Shown here: piece after piece, positions 13,720 through 26,887 of the stretch
Numbering within the stretch: position 1 is the stretch's first letter
How the letters are laid out: the number at the start of each line of letters is the position of its first letter
Notes under the pieces: model-generated
What the model saw: the letters and a program-made list of their open reading frames with translations, nothing else
What the model was told of the DNA's origin: nothing
Database searches by the model: none
DNA from: Chionis minor
Lineage: Eukaryota; Chordata; Aves; Charadriiformes; Chionididae
Reading direction: 5' to 3'
Assembly (NCBI GenBank): GCA_013398295.1
Contig: VZSF01010138.1
Span: 429,553-493,552, forward strand
Length of the DNA stretch: 64,000 nt
Program-made: the position numbers and the translations under genes

Positions 13720-15331
13720 TATGACTGGTCTGTGTCTTCCTGGGATTCCTTTTAGTGGCTAAGATTGTCATTGCCAAGAGCCAATCAAAAATGCCAGGGA
13801 AGTCTCTTCTAGAAAAACAGCGTCTCCCTCTGTGCTTCTTGAGCAATGCACAGCGCTTGCCACAACTACCCCATCTGTGAAATGTCCCGACACCCTGACT
13901 TGTGCGAGGAATGGGTGAGTACGTCCTTTGGATCAAGGCACAATATAGGCTGAATGTGTTTATTCCAGCTCTTAATACCATTAATTGTTAGAGTCTATTA
14001 ACATGAATCAACTTCATCCATCTCAACCCTTGCCAAAGTGTCACCTTCCACTGGAAGGTGCCTGTTTTATCCCTAGAGGAACCACCAGGAGACTTAAAGT
14101 ATGGCATCAAGAGGGTAAAACAACCCTCTTTTGGCTTGGAATAACCTTTTGAAAGCTGCTGCTGAGGCTGGCAACTCTTTGGGAATGGGACTGTGAATCT
14201 ACACTGAAAAAACCTCTGCCAGTAACGGTCAGTTCCATCTTTCCCAGGCAGTCTGTCTTTTCCCATGTGTTCTCCCAGCTTTGCTAATCGCCTGGATATT
14301 ACAAAGTGTAATATCTCCACCAGCATTAGTTCAGCTGACACCTTAGTCTTTTGTTTCTTTGTTTTTTCTAAGAATTGGCCGATCTAAACTTGTTTACTAC
14401 TCATTCAATCAGATGAATTCCACTATGGAACTAGAAAACAAATTGAGCCTTGTTCTTAATATCTCTGCAATTCCCAGAAAGAGGGCAAGACAAAGAAAAC
14501 ACAATTTCATAAAGCAAAACTTCCCAGATTCCCTGCCTAATAAGTGTTTTTTCATAGGAGTTAATAACAAATCTTTTATCTGATCTTCCATAATTGCACA
14601 GAATTGACCTAGATTACCATAAAGCCTGAAGTGTAGAGGAAACTGAACTTCTGACAAAGCAGTCCAGATTTTAACCCAAATAACGCATACCTGGAGATAC
14701 CCTTTGGACTCCATTTAAACACTATCGTCAGTCTTCATGAATTACAGGGATAAAGTCATTAAGCTGACTTTTAACAGTACTGAAGGCTCGGGGAAGTGTG
14801 GGAGTTCAAATGATAGATGCATTTGGTAAGAAGTACATCATTATCATTCATTTCATCAGCCACAGGAAAAATGAAAAATTTCATAGAAACCCAACAGAGA
14901 TGATAGTTTAATGGTCTAGTAGGATGTGTGCTACAAGAGACTGAAAACACAAGGATAAATTAAACGTGGAATGATGAACATGACCTTGTCTTACTTGGGA
15001 AGAGTCAGTACAGCTGCATCCTGATGCCAAATGTAAATAAAAGTAAGGCAAGATATGCAGTGAATGATTTAGATTTGCTTTTCTGTATCCAGCAGTGGAA
15101 AGGAAGGCACAGCAGCAGCTTTAGACAGTGAGGATTCTCTGATCCTTTCCTAAAACTCTTTTCTTATGACAGTTTTGGATGCACAAAGATTAACAGCTAG
15201 TTTTGTGATGTTCTCTTCCTACCATTTAATTTCAATAGTATAGTTACAGCATTTGTAATAAATCTAGCTATGGCTAAAGGAACTGCAAATGCTTATCATA
15301 CAAAATTCATATGCATTTACTTGTCTGACAC

Positions 15332-15371
15332 ATTTCTTTGTTTCTTTCTTTTTTCCTTTTTTTTTTTTTCC
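15332..15371. repeat. T-rich tract with (CTTT)-like units
   Basis: TTTC/TTTG tetranucleotide-like units merge into an uninterrupted run of T around 15357-15369. Confidence 0.8.
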
Positions 15372-15910
15372 TCTTATGCCTTATACTGAAGATGCCTACA
15401 TGATTTAGTTTGTTTGTTAAAAGTTGGGGCAGGGTTTTGTGCAGGTGATCACAGTTATTAAAATGGACATTTCGCGGCTTTAATATATAGGGGAGAATTA
15501 GAATCAATCTGATACAATATCTCATCAAAGAAAAATATTAGAAGTACAGAAAAAATATTCAAAACTCAGCTCAGCTTCTCACCTCTCCTATATCTGTGAC
15601 ACAAACTTAATAGAGCACAATTCACATTTGTTTAAACAGAGACACAAAAAAAGATTTGAACTGCAGGGAAGCTTAAGAGATGTACTAGAGATACTCACAG
15701 GGAAAGAAAATGCAGAGGACTAATGCTCATTTATGTGAAACTCCACAAAATACCCAGCTTTACAGCTTCATTCAATGCTTCTTCATCAGCAGGAGGGTAT
15801 GTGAGAGGTAGATCCACATATTTCAAAAGAACCGTTATTGTCAAGTCTGAACTCTTCATAGCTCCATTCGTATCACATTCTCCAGCATATCTAATAGTCT
15901 GGCTGAATAA

Positions 15911-15951
15911 CAGCTTTTTTTTTTTCTTCTTTTTTGCTTTTTTTTTTTTTA
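15911..15951. repeat. T-rich tract (A-rich on the minus strand)
   Basis: T11, CTTC, T6, GC and T12 follow one another. On the minus strand this A-rich stretch begins directly at the stop codon of the open frame 15949-16488. Confidence 0.85.
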
Positions 15952-16488
15952 AGGAAGGCCTTTAATCTTGGAAGATCTAAAGTGGAAGACTGATATTAGC
16001 ATCTCCACTGACTGGACAGGTCTGTTACCAGGCAAAATATATGCTGAGTCTAGAAAGGGAGAAGAATGGGATTTATGCATGGACAGAAATAAATGAACTG
16101 CTTCTATTCTGTACATCACTTCCCCATCGTGTTTCATGGTGGTCTTTGGCATGGTATAGCATAAGGACTTGGTCGTAGTTCCTATCTTGGATGAATCTAT
16201 TCTTACTAGTACTTGAAAACAATCCTCACGTTCATAGCTATCTGAAAGCTTCCTGGGGATTTCAAAGGGAATGTCATCTGTGATACAGAATGCAACAGGG
16301 TGATTAGATGTACATAAAACATTCCCCATAAACCTGTAGAGAGTGATTTCTTCAGGGTGGCTGAGCACTACATGGATGAAGATCAGCGTTACCTGTGATG
16401 CATTGAGGTCTTCTTCCCAGGTAGGAGATATCACCAATGAACTATGTGTCCATATTAGACCACGGCTAAACAAGATAAAAGCTTCCAA
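15949..16488 (-). other. longest uncharacterised intergenic open frame; coding status doubtful
   Basis: A 179-codon minus-strand frame is open here, but its first codon is TTG. The first ATG is at 16329, leaving 126 codons. I recognise no domain; the translation has no clear transmembrane segment, signal peptide or repeat. It ends with a TAA whose last bases merge into the A-rich tract at 15911-15951, which raises the possibility of a 3'-truncated retrocopy primed on an internal A-run. I looked for a target-site duplication around the tail and found none. In AT-moderate DNA of this length an open frame this long can occur by chance. I treat it as unproven rather than as a gene. Confidence 0.15.
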
Positions 16489-19400
16489 AGAGAAGGACGC
16501 AGGCAGGGGGAAGTCCGCCCATCCACTTACTGGCCTCCCTCACCAATTAAAAGCATTAAGAATTAAGAGCTGTCTTTAAGTGTCCTGACCAGGAAGAGAA
16601 CTCCCTCAAGAGCAAAGGTTCCCCACTGCTGTCCCCACAGTGTTCTAAGTTCTTTCCCCATCACAAATACTATTAAATGTCCCTTGTTTTTCTCTTATTT
16701 ATTTATGAGAGTGTGAAGTGAAAAGCAGGAAGACCAGTGAGTGCAGAATCAGATTCAAAATATTTTTAATATAAGGGCAGAAAGAATGTGAGACTTTTTA
16801 GGAAGGAGGAAAGCAGAAGGAGATAACTTAGATGAATCTGAACATCCTAAGAAATTCTAATGGGAGGAAAAAAAATAAATCAGAAAGTTCATCAAGGAAT
16901 ATGCTCAGGTATCAAGGACCAAGCAATTTCTTTGGTGTCTAATGTCAGGGCATCAACTCAGCAGGGTTTTGATAGATCTCTGAATCAGACAAGAGACATA
17001 ATAATTGTCATTTGAGAGACAAGGACTCTAAAGAACCTTGAATAGAAGAGATCTAGATACTGACAGGAGATGCACGCAGAAAACCTGCCATCAGCAGCAG
17101 CTCCAAGGCAGGGATATTTCCTAAGCAAAACATTCAGAATAATGCCATAAGCTAAGCTATGTGAGGGAACAGAATGATAGGCAGCACAGAACTGAAGATT
17201 AATGATGAGTCTCTAACCACCTAATTGCAGCTGAGTGCAGCAAATCACACCAAATATAGTGAATATCATCAAATGTACTTCCTGGGCCTTGATGTGCAGG
17301 GAAAATATCTCTCCAGTGCTCCTGTACGTGCCCGGTTACCAGATGAATCAAAGTCAAATGCCCGTTTCACGCCACTGTTGCTCGAGACCCAGTCAAAGAT
17401 GCTGCCTATATGAAGGTAATTATTCACAGAAGAGCCAAGCCCGTTCACCTGAAACGCTCCCACACTGGGGGTTATTTGTGCTTTTGCCGCTTTGGCCGGT
17501 CCCTGGCAGAGGGACCTGCAGTGTTATGCAAAATCAGAAGCCACAGCGTTAGCTTTTTCAGCACAGGATTTCCCTGCCCTGCCTCTGCACTGTTTTCTCC
17601 GGCAATCTGCTCACTACGACGAATCCACCTCTCCACTTGTGCAACCAAACCACAAGAAATGAATGGTCCCAGAAATAACCCGACCTCTGTAAATGCTGCC
17701 CCTTGTGCAGGAGGAGCGAACGGCAGTTTTGGCATTGCTCTGGGGGGAGAGCAAAGCTCACACGTTCTGACTGCTGAGCTATATGCACGGTAGCAAAATA
17801 AACTTGACATGGGCTCCTATAAATCCAGCCTGCAATTCTTAGCTCAGGGTACCATCTGGGCAATGGAAACGCTGGATGCAGAGCTTTTAACAACAGATGG
17901 CTTCCTGGGGACCTGGTAGCCCACCTGGAGAAGGAGGAAGGGAGAGCGGGTGCTGTACAGTCAAAGCATGCATGCACATCCCCATTCCTTGGGGTCAATA
18001 CAGAAGTTTTAAGCACATGCTCCTTGTCCTGTGAAACATCCATGGCTTTCTAGGTGCAAACACCTACCACAGCTTGAAGGAAGACTGCATCAGTCCCTGG
18101 TCTCTGGAAATAAAGAGATCTTTACAGTCTTTGGCTTAAAGGGAAAAAAATTGTGGGATGGGATCGCTGCTGCCATCCTCTCCCAAAAAAAGGAAGTAAC
18201 TATTGCACAATACAAGGAGTACCAGGAGGTTCACAAACAGCTTCGTCTCCAGGGCAGCCCTTGCCTTAGGAACAAAACCACCTAGAAACCATAATTTTAT
18301 TGCCACACAGTTTGCAATACAGTGGTGAATGCCAAATGATGCCTCTTCACAGTCAGGTGCTGAGAGAGTGTTTTAGGTACCTTACCTGTCTGTTCTTTTC
18401 CAGGGACCTAAGAAAAATAGATTTATTGGCAGCAACCTCTTTCAGTGCAAATATTCTCATTTGTCCTTCCCTGGTCTTCAAAGCATTTTAGAGCCATGCA
18501 ATGGTTAGTTTTAGCCTAGAGGTATTCTGTCTAGATTGAGTAGACTCCCTAGGTGCTTCCACGCAGTCTGTTTTGGACTCAGATCTTCAACTAAGATTCA
18601 TCACATCCTGCGTGATCCAGGCAATATTATATTCTAGTTCACAATGCACATTTAAGGAGATTGTTGACCATAATCCTTGCTCCAACTCATGCGCTACAAG
18701 GTAGCCCTAATTATTGAAGAACTCTAGCCCATCACATAAAAACCAAAAAACATTGAATTTTTCCCAGTTCCTCACAATTCACTCTCGTCAATGTTTTAGA
18801 CCACCCTCAGAAAAGTTACTGCAAGACTAATATATACAGATGCAGTGATTTTATTTGCTACTGCACTATTTTATGAGTGTGTACCGCAGAGCCTAACTTC
18901 ATGGCAAGAAGATTTATGGTGTAATTACTTTAGTATATTATTGTACAATTTGCAACTAATGGAAAAGAAATTTACTGGCTACACTTCAGCTGTCAGAAAG
19001 TCTGTCTGCAGAATGTTATGAAAGTGGAAGGAATATGTGCTTCTCTCCATGAGTGGGAATGTTAAATGACAGGCATCGCTTAACCTGATCAAATATTTTA
19101 AACTTGATCATCTACCCATATCATAATAAGTAAAGTTTCCTGCAAAGAAAATTAATTATGCCTCATAAAGGAAACAGAAGCATTTGATCTTAAGAAGCAA
19201 ATAAAAAACTGCCCTGCACACCCACTCCCAGGAGAGTCAAGCCCAGTCAATCATCTTTCCAGCCAAGTGTAAGAATTAAGAATTCCACATCCTCTTTTAA
19301 TTGCTTTAATTGGCAGTGTTTCCCAGTGGACTTTCATGTTTCACTTGGCCTTTTTCTCCCCAAGTTGAAAAAAATGCATTTGATTAACAATCATGTAATT

Positions 19401-22400
19401 GGATTTGCAGTTCAATGATTAATGTTTAACATCCAGTACTTAAGAAGAGCAAAAGCAGAAACTTGTCTTCACTTTTGACATAAGACCTTTTTGACGGAGA
19501 AAACTTCATTCATATCAAATATTTTGCAACTTACATTTCTCAGCTACTTACCAGAACAGCTCAAGTCAGATGCCTGGTAGTAAACAGCCCTTTCATCAGA
19601 AGCACAGAAATTAAAAGCATGAAACTGAATGGAGGAGGGTGGAAGGGTTTGGTAACAGTTTTCAGAGGCCCCGATATGCAAACAACTTAATTTAGTAGAA
19701 ACCCAAGTTCAAGTCCCTTAGAAATCAAATGAAAATTTCCTGTTGCAGTGGAGGTGAAAAAGCTGCCACAACCTGATGGACATCTAAACCTACAGTGAAT
19801 TTAGCCTATATCAAATCACAGGGAACATGAAAAATTTCTGTTTGATGCTTATGTTTGGAAGGGACAGAGGGACTGAAGCAGAGCAGGCAGCTCTGGCTGG
19901 ATCTGTTCCTTTTCCCAGTTTCTACCCTTTGCTCACCATGTCTGGACAATCCTAGTTAATAGCTCTGGACTCCTAACAGACTGTTGCTGGATAAATGGTA
20001 ATATAACATGTCCACATCATAAAACTGCCCCTCAGACAAATAGAACTAGATCTATAAAAAAACATTAAAAACACAGAAGTACCTTTGTTCCATATTGAAA
20101 GTACAATGAGACCAATACAAACTTGGAACGATGATAAGTCAGGCTCCCATCCAGGATCATTCACAATGGGCAGGCCTCCATATCTGCTACTTCAGTCTTC
20201 TTCCTGGCCAATTTGAACTAAATACGAGGATATTAGACAAATCTTGAAATAAGGCAGACAATAGAGCCCCATAACCAAGTCCATATTAGAAGAAAACAGT
20301 GGCAAAGTTTTCAGTCCCAAATACCTCCAAAAAATCCTTCAAGTCGCTTTAAATAGCTATCATCTCATCACATGGTCAGCTAAGGGGAGCTGAAAACACT
20401 TAAGCACTACTGTATTTTTAATTGAAGTATAATGGTGATGATCTGCTCTTTGATAAAGTCCTCACCCTACACAATAGAAAGATTTGCATTGTGTTCAGCT
20501 AGTTTTCAGTAAGGACCCTTCAAAAGGCAGTGAAGTGTTTACCTTGCCTTCTTATTGCTTGCTCATCACTCTCCAAGTTCCTGACCTCTTCACACGTGTG
20601 GACTATCAAACAGCAATCCTTTATCCATACCCTGATCTGACGGACACACCTACACAGGAATAGACAGTCCAAAAATACCCATTGCGGAATTCACCCAAAA
20701 AATTCCTAAGTAAAATAAATTAATATTAGGTAATAACTGTAATAACAACAGTAAAAACAATAAGAGTAACAACATGACTTTTGATTGTGTCTGGGCACGG
20801 GTTTGTGTATTTCCTTAGCCCATTTTGTACACATATTTCATTGGGATATACATAGGTGACTGTCTTTCTACAACTTTTTGTCTCATCCTACTGTGAGTTC
20901 CATTTCATGTCATTTTTCTGGAGCAGGATCACAACTGATACAGAAGAAATCAGGGCACTAGGCAGCTACATTACCCTGCAATCTGAGAAGTGTGGACTTT
21001 TTAAGCATATTTTAGTTTGCACAGCACATTGCACGCATGGGGGAGCCTGTGACCTGAGACAGTCCAAAGCTGTGTAAAGGACAGCCTGTTCTCTCATGCT
21101 TGGTCCTATTCCCCTACGGCTGCAGGACTCCAGGGTGCCCAGAACATTGGCCTCAAAGGTCACATCTGCCAGCACGGACCTCTCATCGCTACTTTACCAG
21201 AAACCAAAATAAATCTTTTAACCACTTCTTTGTCTGATTTTCCTCTGCATAAAGAAAGGCAATGGTATTAGTATTATTTCTTCCAGAATAATGAAAAATC
21301 TTCCACTCAAATGTTTATGCAAAACAAGATTGCTTTAAGTGGCAAAATGGAAAATATCCTGGAGAAAAGGAACTCTCATTCTGTAAGTTGATTGCTGATG
21401 GTTATTACACAGAACAATTTTTTTTCTCATAAAGGCAACCAAAAATTACAGAAGCCTAGTGGCTAAGACCTGAAACAGAAAAGCCAAATGATTTCCTGAC
21501 TAATTACAGTTGTAACAGTGACTTAGGGAAGGATATTTCTGAACCGATTATATGTCCCCGTGGCTCTATACACTTAACTGTGGTGAGCGCTGACTACTAT
21601 ATGAAATTCTTGGAAGAGATAGGATTATTAACGTGAGCACCAAGTTAAGTCCCCACCTTTCAGCTTCCAGATCTGTGAGACTATTACATGCTGCTTCTTC
21701 TGAGTTAGCTTTCACCCAAGTACTTGAGTTGGGTTTGGGAGAGGGAGTGGATCTTTTTCATGCTCCACTGAGCTGGAGGCAAAGAAATTATAAACAAAGT
21801 TAGGCCCTCTTAAAGGATTCATTTCTGCAAAACTGCAGATTTCTGTGAGCAGCCTTTCATATGTGCAGTCTTCTCTGTTTCCTCGGAATTTAAATATGGC
21901 TCTTAAATAATCGGAGTTTGGGGGTGAGTAGATCTAAACAATCTTGCCCTGCTGAAATTATTCACGCATTAGTCCGTTCCTGAGATGTACACTAATAAGC
22001 GCTGTGCAAAGATAGGGAATATCTATGTATGGCATATTGACCTGCATGCCAAATACCTGAGCCTTCTACATTAACAAGCTGATGAGCACTTTTATAGTAA
22101 TTATGTCAAATAAACCAAAGCTGACTTTGAAGCTCTGTCTACAAAATGACAGCCAAGAACATAATCGTTGGCTGTGCTGAAGCTTATTCTGTATTAAAAT
22201 ACTGGAATAATTTTGTTTTGGTATGGCTTGTAGGATATCTCCAATGCCAAAAAGCTCTTCTTCCATGATGCAGGTCTCCACATCTACACAGTGAAGAGCT
22301 CCACAAAGCTTTTTTGTATTTGCTGCCTCCTGGACTAACCTGAGCTGTGAGACTCACAGAGGGCATTTTCTGCCTCAGGAGAGAAAATAACTGCCCTGTC

Positions 22401-22470
22401 TTCTTGAGTTCTTCCATGAGCAGGCTGCCTGAGAAGCCAGCACAGCCCTCATACAAGCTCCATGAGACAA
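16489..22470. other. intergenic, no gene seen; contains candidate conserved non-coding blocks
   Basis: About 6 kb without a supported gene. The frames around 17400-18040 overlap on both strands and match nothing I know. Two AT-rich blocks with clustered homeodomain-like words, about 19060-19440 and 21770-22190, look more like conserved regulatory DNA than their surroundings (see findings). Confidence 0.45.
19060..19440. promoter_or_regulatory. candidate conserved non-coding element / enhancer (unverified)
   Basis: The block is low in repeats and dense in homeodomain core words: AATTAATTATG near 19150, TTTAATTGCTTTAATTGG near 19296-19313, then TGATTAAC, GTAATTGG and ATGATTAATG between 19380 and 19425. 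Deserts next to developmental or receptor genes often carry such elements. The call rests on appearance alone, without any alignment. Confidence 0.22.
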
Positions 22471-22600
22471 AGGCAAGGCCAGGTTGGATGAGGCTTTGAG
22501 CAACCAAGTCTAGTGGGAGGTGTCCCTGCCCATGGCAGGGGGGTTGGAACTAGTTGATCTTCAAGGTCCCTTCCAACCTAAACCATTCTATGATTCTATG
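22471..22600 (+). repeat. CR1 LINE 3' end with two intact terminal octamers
   Basis: The plus strand reads as a well preserved CR1 tail: 'aaggccaggttggatgagg', 'ctttgagcaacc', 'tgtccctgcccatggcag', 'aggtcccttccaacctaaacc'. It ends in two perfect tandem copies of ATTCTATG at 22585-22592 and 22593-22600, the hallmark 3' terminus. It is clearly younger than the CR1 at 780-1965. Confidence 0.95.
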
Positions 22601-23110
22601 AAGGCTGGAAAGATGAAGAGTTAATATATGTCTTGACCAGAATGGCTATATCTCTTTTGGTTAGCTGTAACACCAGATAACACTGCGCTCCAGGAAAAGC
22701 GGCTTTTTTCTGTCCCATCCCAGATCCAGGCTGATGTACCAGGTAAGGATTAGATCTGACTCACACATACCAGCCTGCTCTCGTGCAAGAGAGGGAAAAG
22801 ACAAAGTTTCCCTCAGAAATGTGTTGCTGGGACTGGAGTAATTCACACCAAAAAATGGGGGTCCCAGAGACAGTTGACATACTTTATCATCCTACACACA
22901 GTTATATTTTCATCTCCCATCAATTATTTAATCAAGTAACTCCAGGGCTGCATATACATGCTATCCAGGAAATTCAGTTTCCCCATTAGATGACTGTAGC
23001 TTTACAAACAAAGTCTGTCAGCTAAAAATTATCACTTTAATCCTTTTTTTTATTATTATTTTGTTTTCCAGATTGCAATACTGAAGTCTCTGCTATTGCC
23101 TTTCTGTTTT

Positions 23111-23218
23111 ATTTGTCCAGAGTGAATCTGATTCATTGCAGACAGCCTTTCTCCCTCATCTCGCCCATGTTAACCAGACGCCAATAAGTAGCAAAGGAAA
23201 TTCTCGCTCTGGACAAAT
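23111..23218. repeat. 12-bp perfect inverted repeat with 84-bp spacer
   Basis: ATTTGTCCAGAG at 23111-23122 is exactly the reverse complement of CTCTGGACAAAT at 23207-23218. Allowing one G-T pair the arms extend inward to 15 bp. The sequence between is not low-complexity. Confidence 0.85.
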
Positions 23219-23800
23219 GCAAACCAGATCTGACTGGCTGCCTTCCATGAAGTTCCCCATGCAGATTTCTTCTCCATTACCAGCTTGATAACAGGGGATG
23301 ACCTATGTCTCAGTGCATTGGGTATTTGCCAGTAGCTGCAGGGGCAGCACCTCAGTAGTCTGAAATAAAAGATTAAAACTGTCCAGCACTTTCTTCCAAT
23401 GTGAGGACCTGTGAGCTCAGATTCCGTATCAAAATAGACCTGTTACACTTTTTCATGTACTTTTCTTTCATCAGGATTCTCTTCTTGGTCTTCCTTTCCT
23501 GCTCCTCCCTCTGCTGAGCATCCTCCATGTTGTCAGAGAGCTGCCTGGCAAAGTGATCCTTTACTCTCTGGAGAAGACAATATTCTCAAGCTAATTCATA
23601 TGCCACAATAAATTGTCAGGTTCAAGTTATTCAAAGGGAAACCCTTAAGCAATCCTTGTACACTTCCTTGGGGCTAACCAAGAACATTAATGAGTTTACA
23701 TTTTTAAAGTGGATTAATTAAATCACACTAGCAACTTGTATGAACATTTTTGTTCAGAATCAATATATTTTTCACACACTGAATTTAAAATACTGGTTTG

Positions 23801-23842
23801 AGAGTAGAGTAGAGTAAAATAGAACAGAATACAATAGAATTC
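23801..23842 (+). repeat. degenerate AGAGT/AGAAT pentanucleotide repeat
   Basis: Consecutive AGAGT units pass into AGAAC/AGAAT/ACAAT variants over about 42 bp. This is a decayed microsatellite. Confidence 0.75.
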
Positions 23843-26189
23843 TAAGTGAAATGGCATAAGTGAAATCAAATTCAGATCTGTGTAATTCTGATTTTCCTGA
23901 ATTTATATTTGCAGTCCTTTATTTCTTCGATAGATCAGTCTCTAGATTCCCTTTATGCTATTTTGCTACTGTCCAAGAGAAATGAAGTCTGCATTATTTT
24001 CTGCATTACCTGTACACAGAGAATATGATACACAGAAATGTAATTTAAAATCAGGCAGGAGGAGCTCTTGACTGATACTTCATCCCTTCTCTTTTGTATG
24101 TACATTTCTTCAGTTGCAAGCCTGGATACTGCCCACTGTTACCAGGACCCTTGCAGATTTTCTTTACACACTTAATTGACAGAGACCAGATTCCAACAGA
24201 AAAGATATTAGCAGTATGCCATTTTTCACTGTACTCCATGGAGTACTTTGGGAATGTAAGATATGTGACTATATTCCCCAATAATTCAGCAAGACTTCGT
24301 GATGTGCAACTTTCTCATCTGTTTCCAAGTCACCCCCTTTCATAAACCTCCCAACATTAAGAAAGAAGAGCTTTGTGATACTTTATGTGACAGGAGATGC
24401 TGTATGAAGGGCTCAATTGTGTGTAACTAATTTATATCTCCAATTCTTTTTCTTTTTTTTTTTTAAACACTGGCCTTCTCTACTTTTTTCCCAGTGTTAA
24501 GGGTGGTCAATATTAACACTGCTGATGGTCAATGAACCCAGAATAATCTGAGATGGCAATCTCATTCACACAAACACAACCTTTTCCTATAGCAAAACCA
24601 CTATTAGCCACCAGCCCATCTTTCCACAAAGATCCCCAAATCTCTAAATTGCCTCAAAACCTAAGGAGAAATAACATTTCCTAATGAGGTGAACTGTGTG
24701 GCTTGTTTTTGAGAAGGTAAAAAGTGCCCATGAGTCATCATCTGTTGCACATCACTTCTCCACACGTCCTGCTAAACCACTCCTTCAAGTTGTTTGAGAA
24801 GTCTGTCCCAGGAAAAAAGTATCACGAAGCTGGCAGAGAGGAATTAAATTGATTTTCCAATGAAAACAATGGCTCCATGACAACTTAGCTAAAGAACTGC
24901 TGTGGCATGTTTGCACAGCGCTTTGTGCAGCAGAGCGATGACCTATTTTAATACTAGATACTAATGTGATCAAAAGGACAGGTAGCAAGACACAAAACGT
25001 TCCATGGTTTCCACAAGTTTTCCAGCCTGGTAACACACCTATTTGTAAAGGAAACCCCTTTTCTTTCTACTGGTTCCACACATCATATAGATGATTATAA
25101 TATCAGTAATAGTGATCATAATATTGCTATGAAGCATAAGGAAGGTTCTTTGATATTATACACACACCAGAAAATAGGAAAGCTAGTTTGTCCAATGCCT
25201 CTAGCCTTGTTCAGTTCTTATTGCGCTCTCTGTTTTCTTCTCTTGAAATTAAATTGCATCTCCCTAAAGACAAAAAGTGGAACCTTTGGCTTTGTTTCTG
25301 TACTAACTCTACTTAATACTACTACTACTTTCCTATTCAGGACAGCTCTAAGAAAAGATCTTTCTTCACATACCCGTGCCAATAGTCCCTATCAATCAAA
25401 GTCTTGACTGCACTGAGTGGACAGCACTTGATGCCTCCAAAAAGGTTACAAAACTTCTGTAATTGTGTAATAATTCCCCTAGGGAAGTTTGTTCCTAGTG
25501 ACAGGATGCTAGTGCTAAGCTTAAGCATTCACATACAGAGCTAATGGAATTAGGGACTTTCCACAGTGTTTAGGAGGCAGCAGGCAATACGTTAAAGAAG
25601 GAATCAATGAGATGCTTAAAAAGCATCTTGGACCGCAGACACATTTTCTTGTTTTTAAGCATGCATTCTGTTCCTTTCAATAATTCATGCCAAGGTGATC
25701 AGGGTCTTCAGAATTTGCACAGCCAGAGGGAAGGAGAGTTGTAACATGTACAAGCTGAGCATCATGATCCAAGTATATATATTTTAGGTACTTATGTCCT
25801 CATAAAAGACCACGGTTTTCCCTTCCTGAAGGCATAGCTGTCTTCAAAAGAGGGATTTTCAATGCTAGCATGGGCTTACCCAGACCCTCTGCTTGGGGAA
25901 ATGTTCTGCCAGACTAGGACCAACCACCCAGTGGTATGGACAATTCCAAGGTGCTCAGGCAAGACAGAAGACAGCCAGGCAGATTGTATTCTGATGGGTC
26001 CTTCTTAAACCAGCAATATTTGATGAGATGGAGCCGTGGTTGACAGGACTATATTTTTTAGCACAGGGTAAAGACCTGTCAGTAAACCCTCAAGATAGCC
26101 TAGGTTGGCCTGGAGTCCTCTCCAACTGCCCTCTTAAAAGTACAAATAGAAGCTGCCATATCCTTTCACCTGGGCTGTCAGCCATGATA

Positions 26190-26350
26190 CAGCACAGAAC
26201 ATAACCACAGCCAAACCAGGTTGGACAAATAGTCCATCTGACACAGTAGCCTGTCACCAACAGCAGCCGTGATATTTCCCCAGCACACTATCACAGCCTC
26301 TAGCAGTTTGTGCCCTGAACGCACACAGACTTTCAGCCCCAACACCGCCT
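26190..26350 (+). repeat. possible ancient interspersed repeat fragment
   Basis: The wording around 'gtccatctgacacagtagcc' followed by 'tgtcaccaacagcagcc' recalls an old amniote interspersed repeat in which a 'gtccatctagcccagtatcctgtctccaacagtgg'-type phrase recurs. I recall this from general familiarity only; family and limits are unknown. Confidence 0.25.
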
Positions 26351-26855
26351 TACAGCAGGGAGTCCAACAGCAGCATTTCCCTGAGCTTCATCACCTTCGC
26401 TCAAGGTGATGATACGTAACTAAGCTAAGACTTGCAAGGGCAATTTGAAAGGCTCAGATTGCACACAAACCATAAAATAAGTAATATGCACTTATGCATC
26501 TTAATGGGACTGTCAACGGTCAATTTGGTACACTTCAGACTCATTGATAGCCAAGGTCCACGGGCAGTTGAATAAAACACACTTCCTGGAGTGATATAAC
26601 ATGAAGGGAGGACTGACCAGGAGTGAATCTTATTTGTCTAAGTTGCTCAGTAACGTGTAACTACTCCGTAAACATAACAACTGTTGCTTCATCAGTTCCT
26701 TCTGGGTTTATCTGTTGCACAAAATGCTAAGGATATTGACCAGGTGGTGCCTTTTGTGATATGTTTATTTTATTAGTAAATGTCCTTGAACCAACGCTGC
26801 ATTTCATGTGTACCTGCATTTCATGAAAGAACTCAGCGTCTGGGAACGAGAAGTT

Positions 26856-26887
26856 GGGAGAGGGAGGGAGGATGGGAGGGAGACGGG
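26856..26887 (+). other. candidate G-quadruplex motif
   Basis: Six GGG runs start at 26856, 26862, 26866, 26874, 26878 and 26885, separated by loops of 3, 1, 5, 1 and 4 bases. Any four consecutive runs satisfy the usual G3+N1-7 rule. Confidence 0.7.

Larger units (their letters stand above)
8212..15910. other. intergenic, no gene seen
   Basis: About 7.7 kb without a supported gene. It holds an A-run/(CAAAA)n repeat at 12064-12098 and T-rich tracts at 13687-13719 and 15332-15371. The part around 10500-10900 is GC-richer and has open frames on both strands (for example 10527-10841 plus), but these overlap each other and resemble no family I know. Confidence 0.5.
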
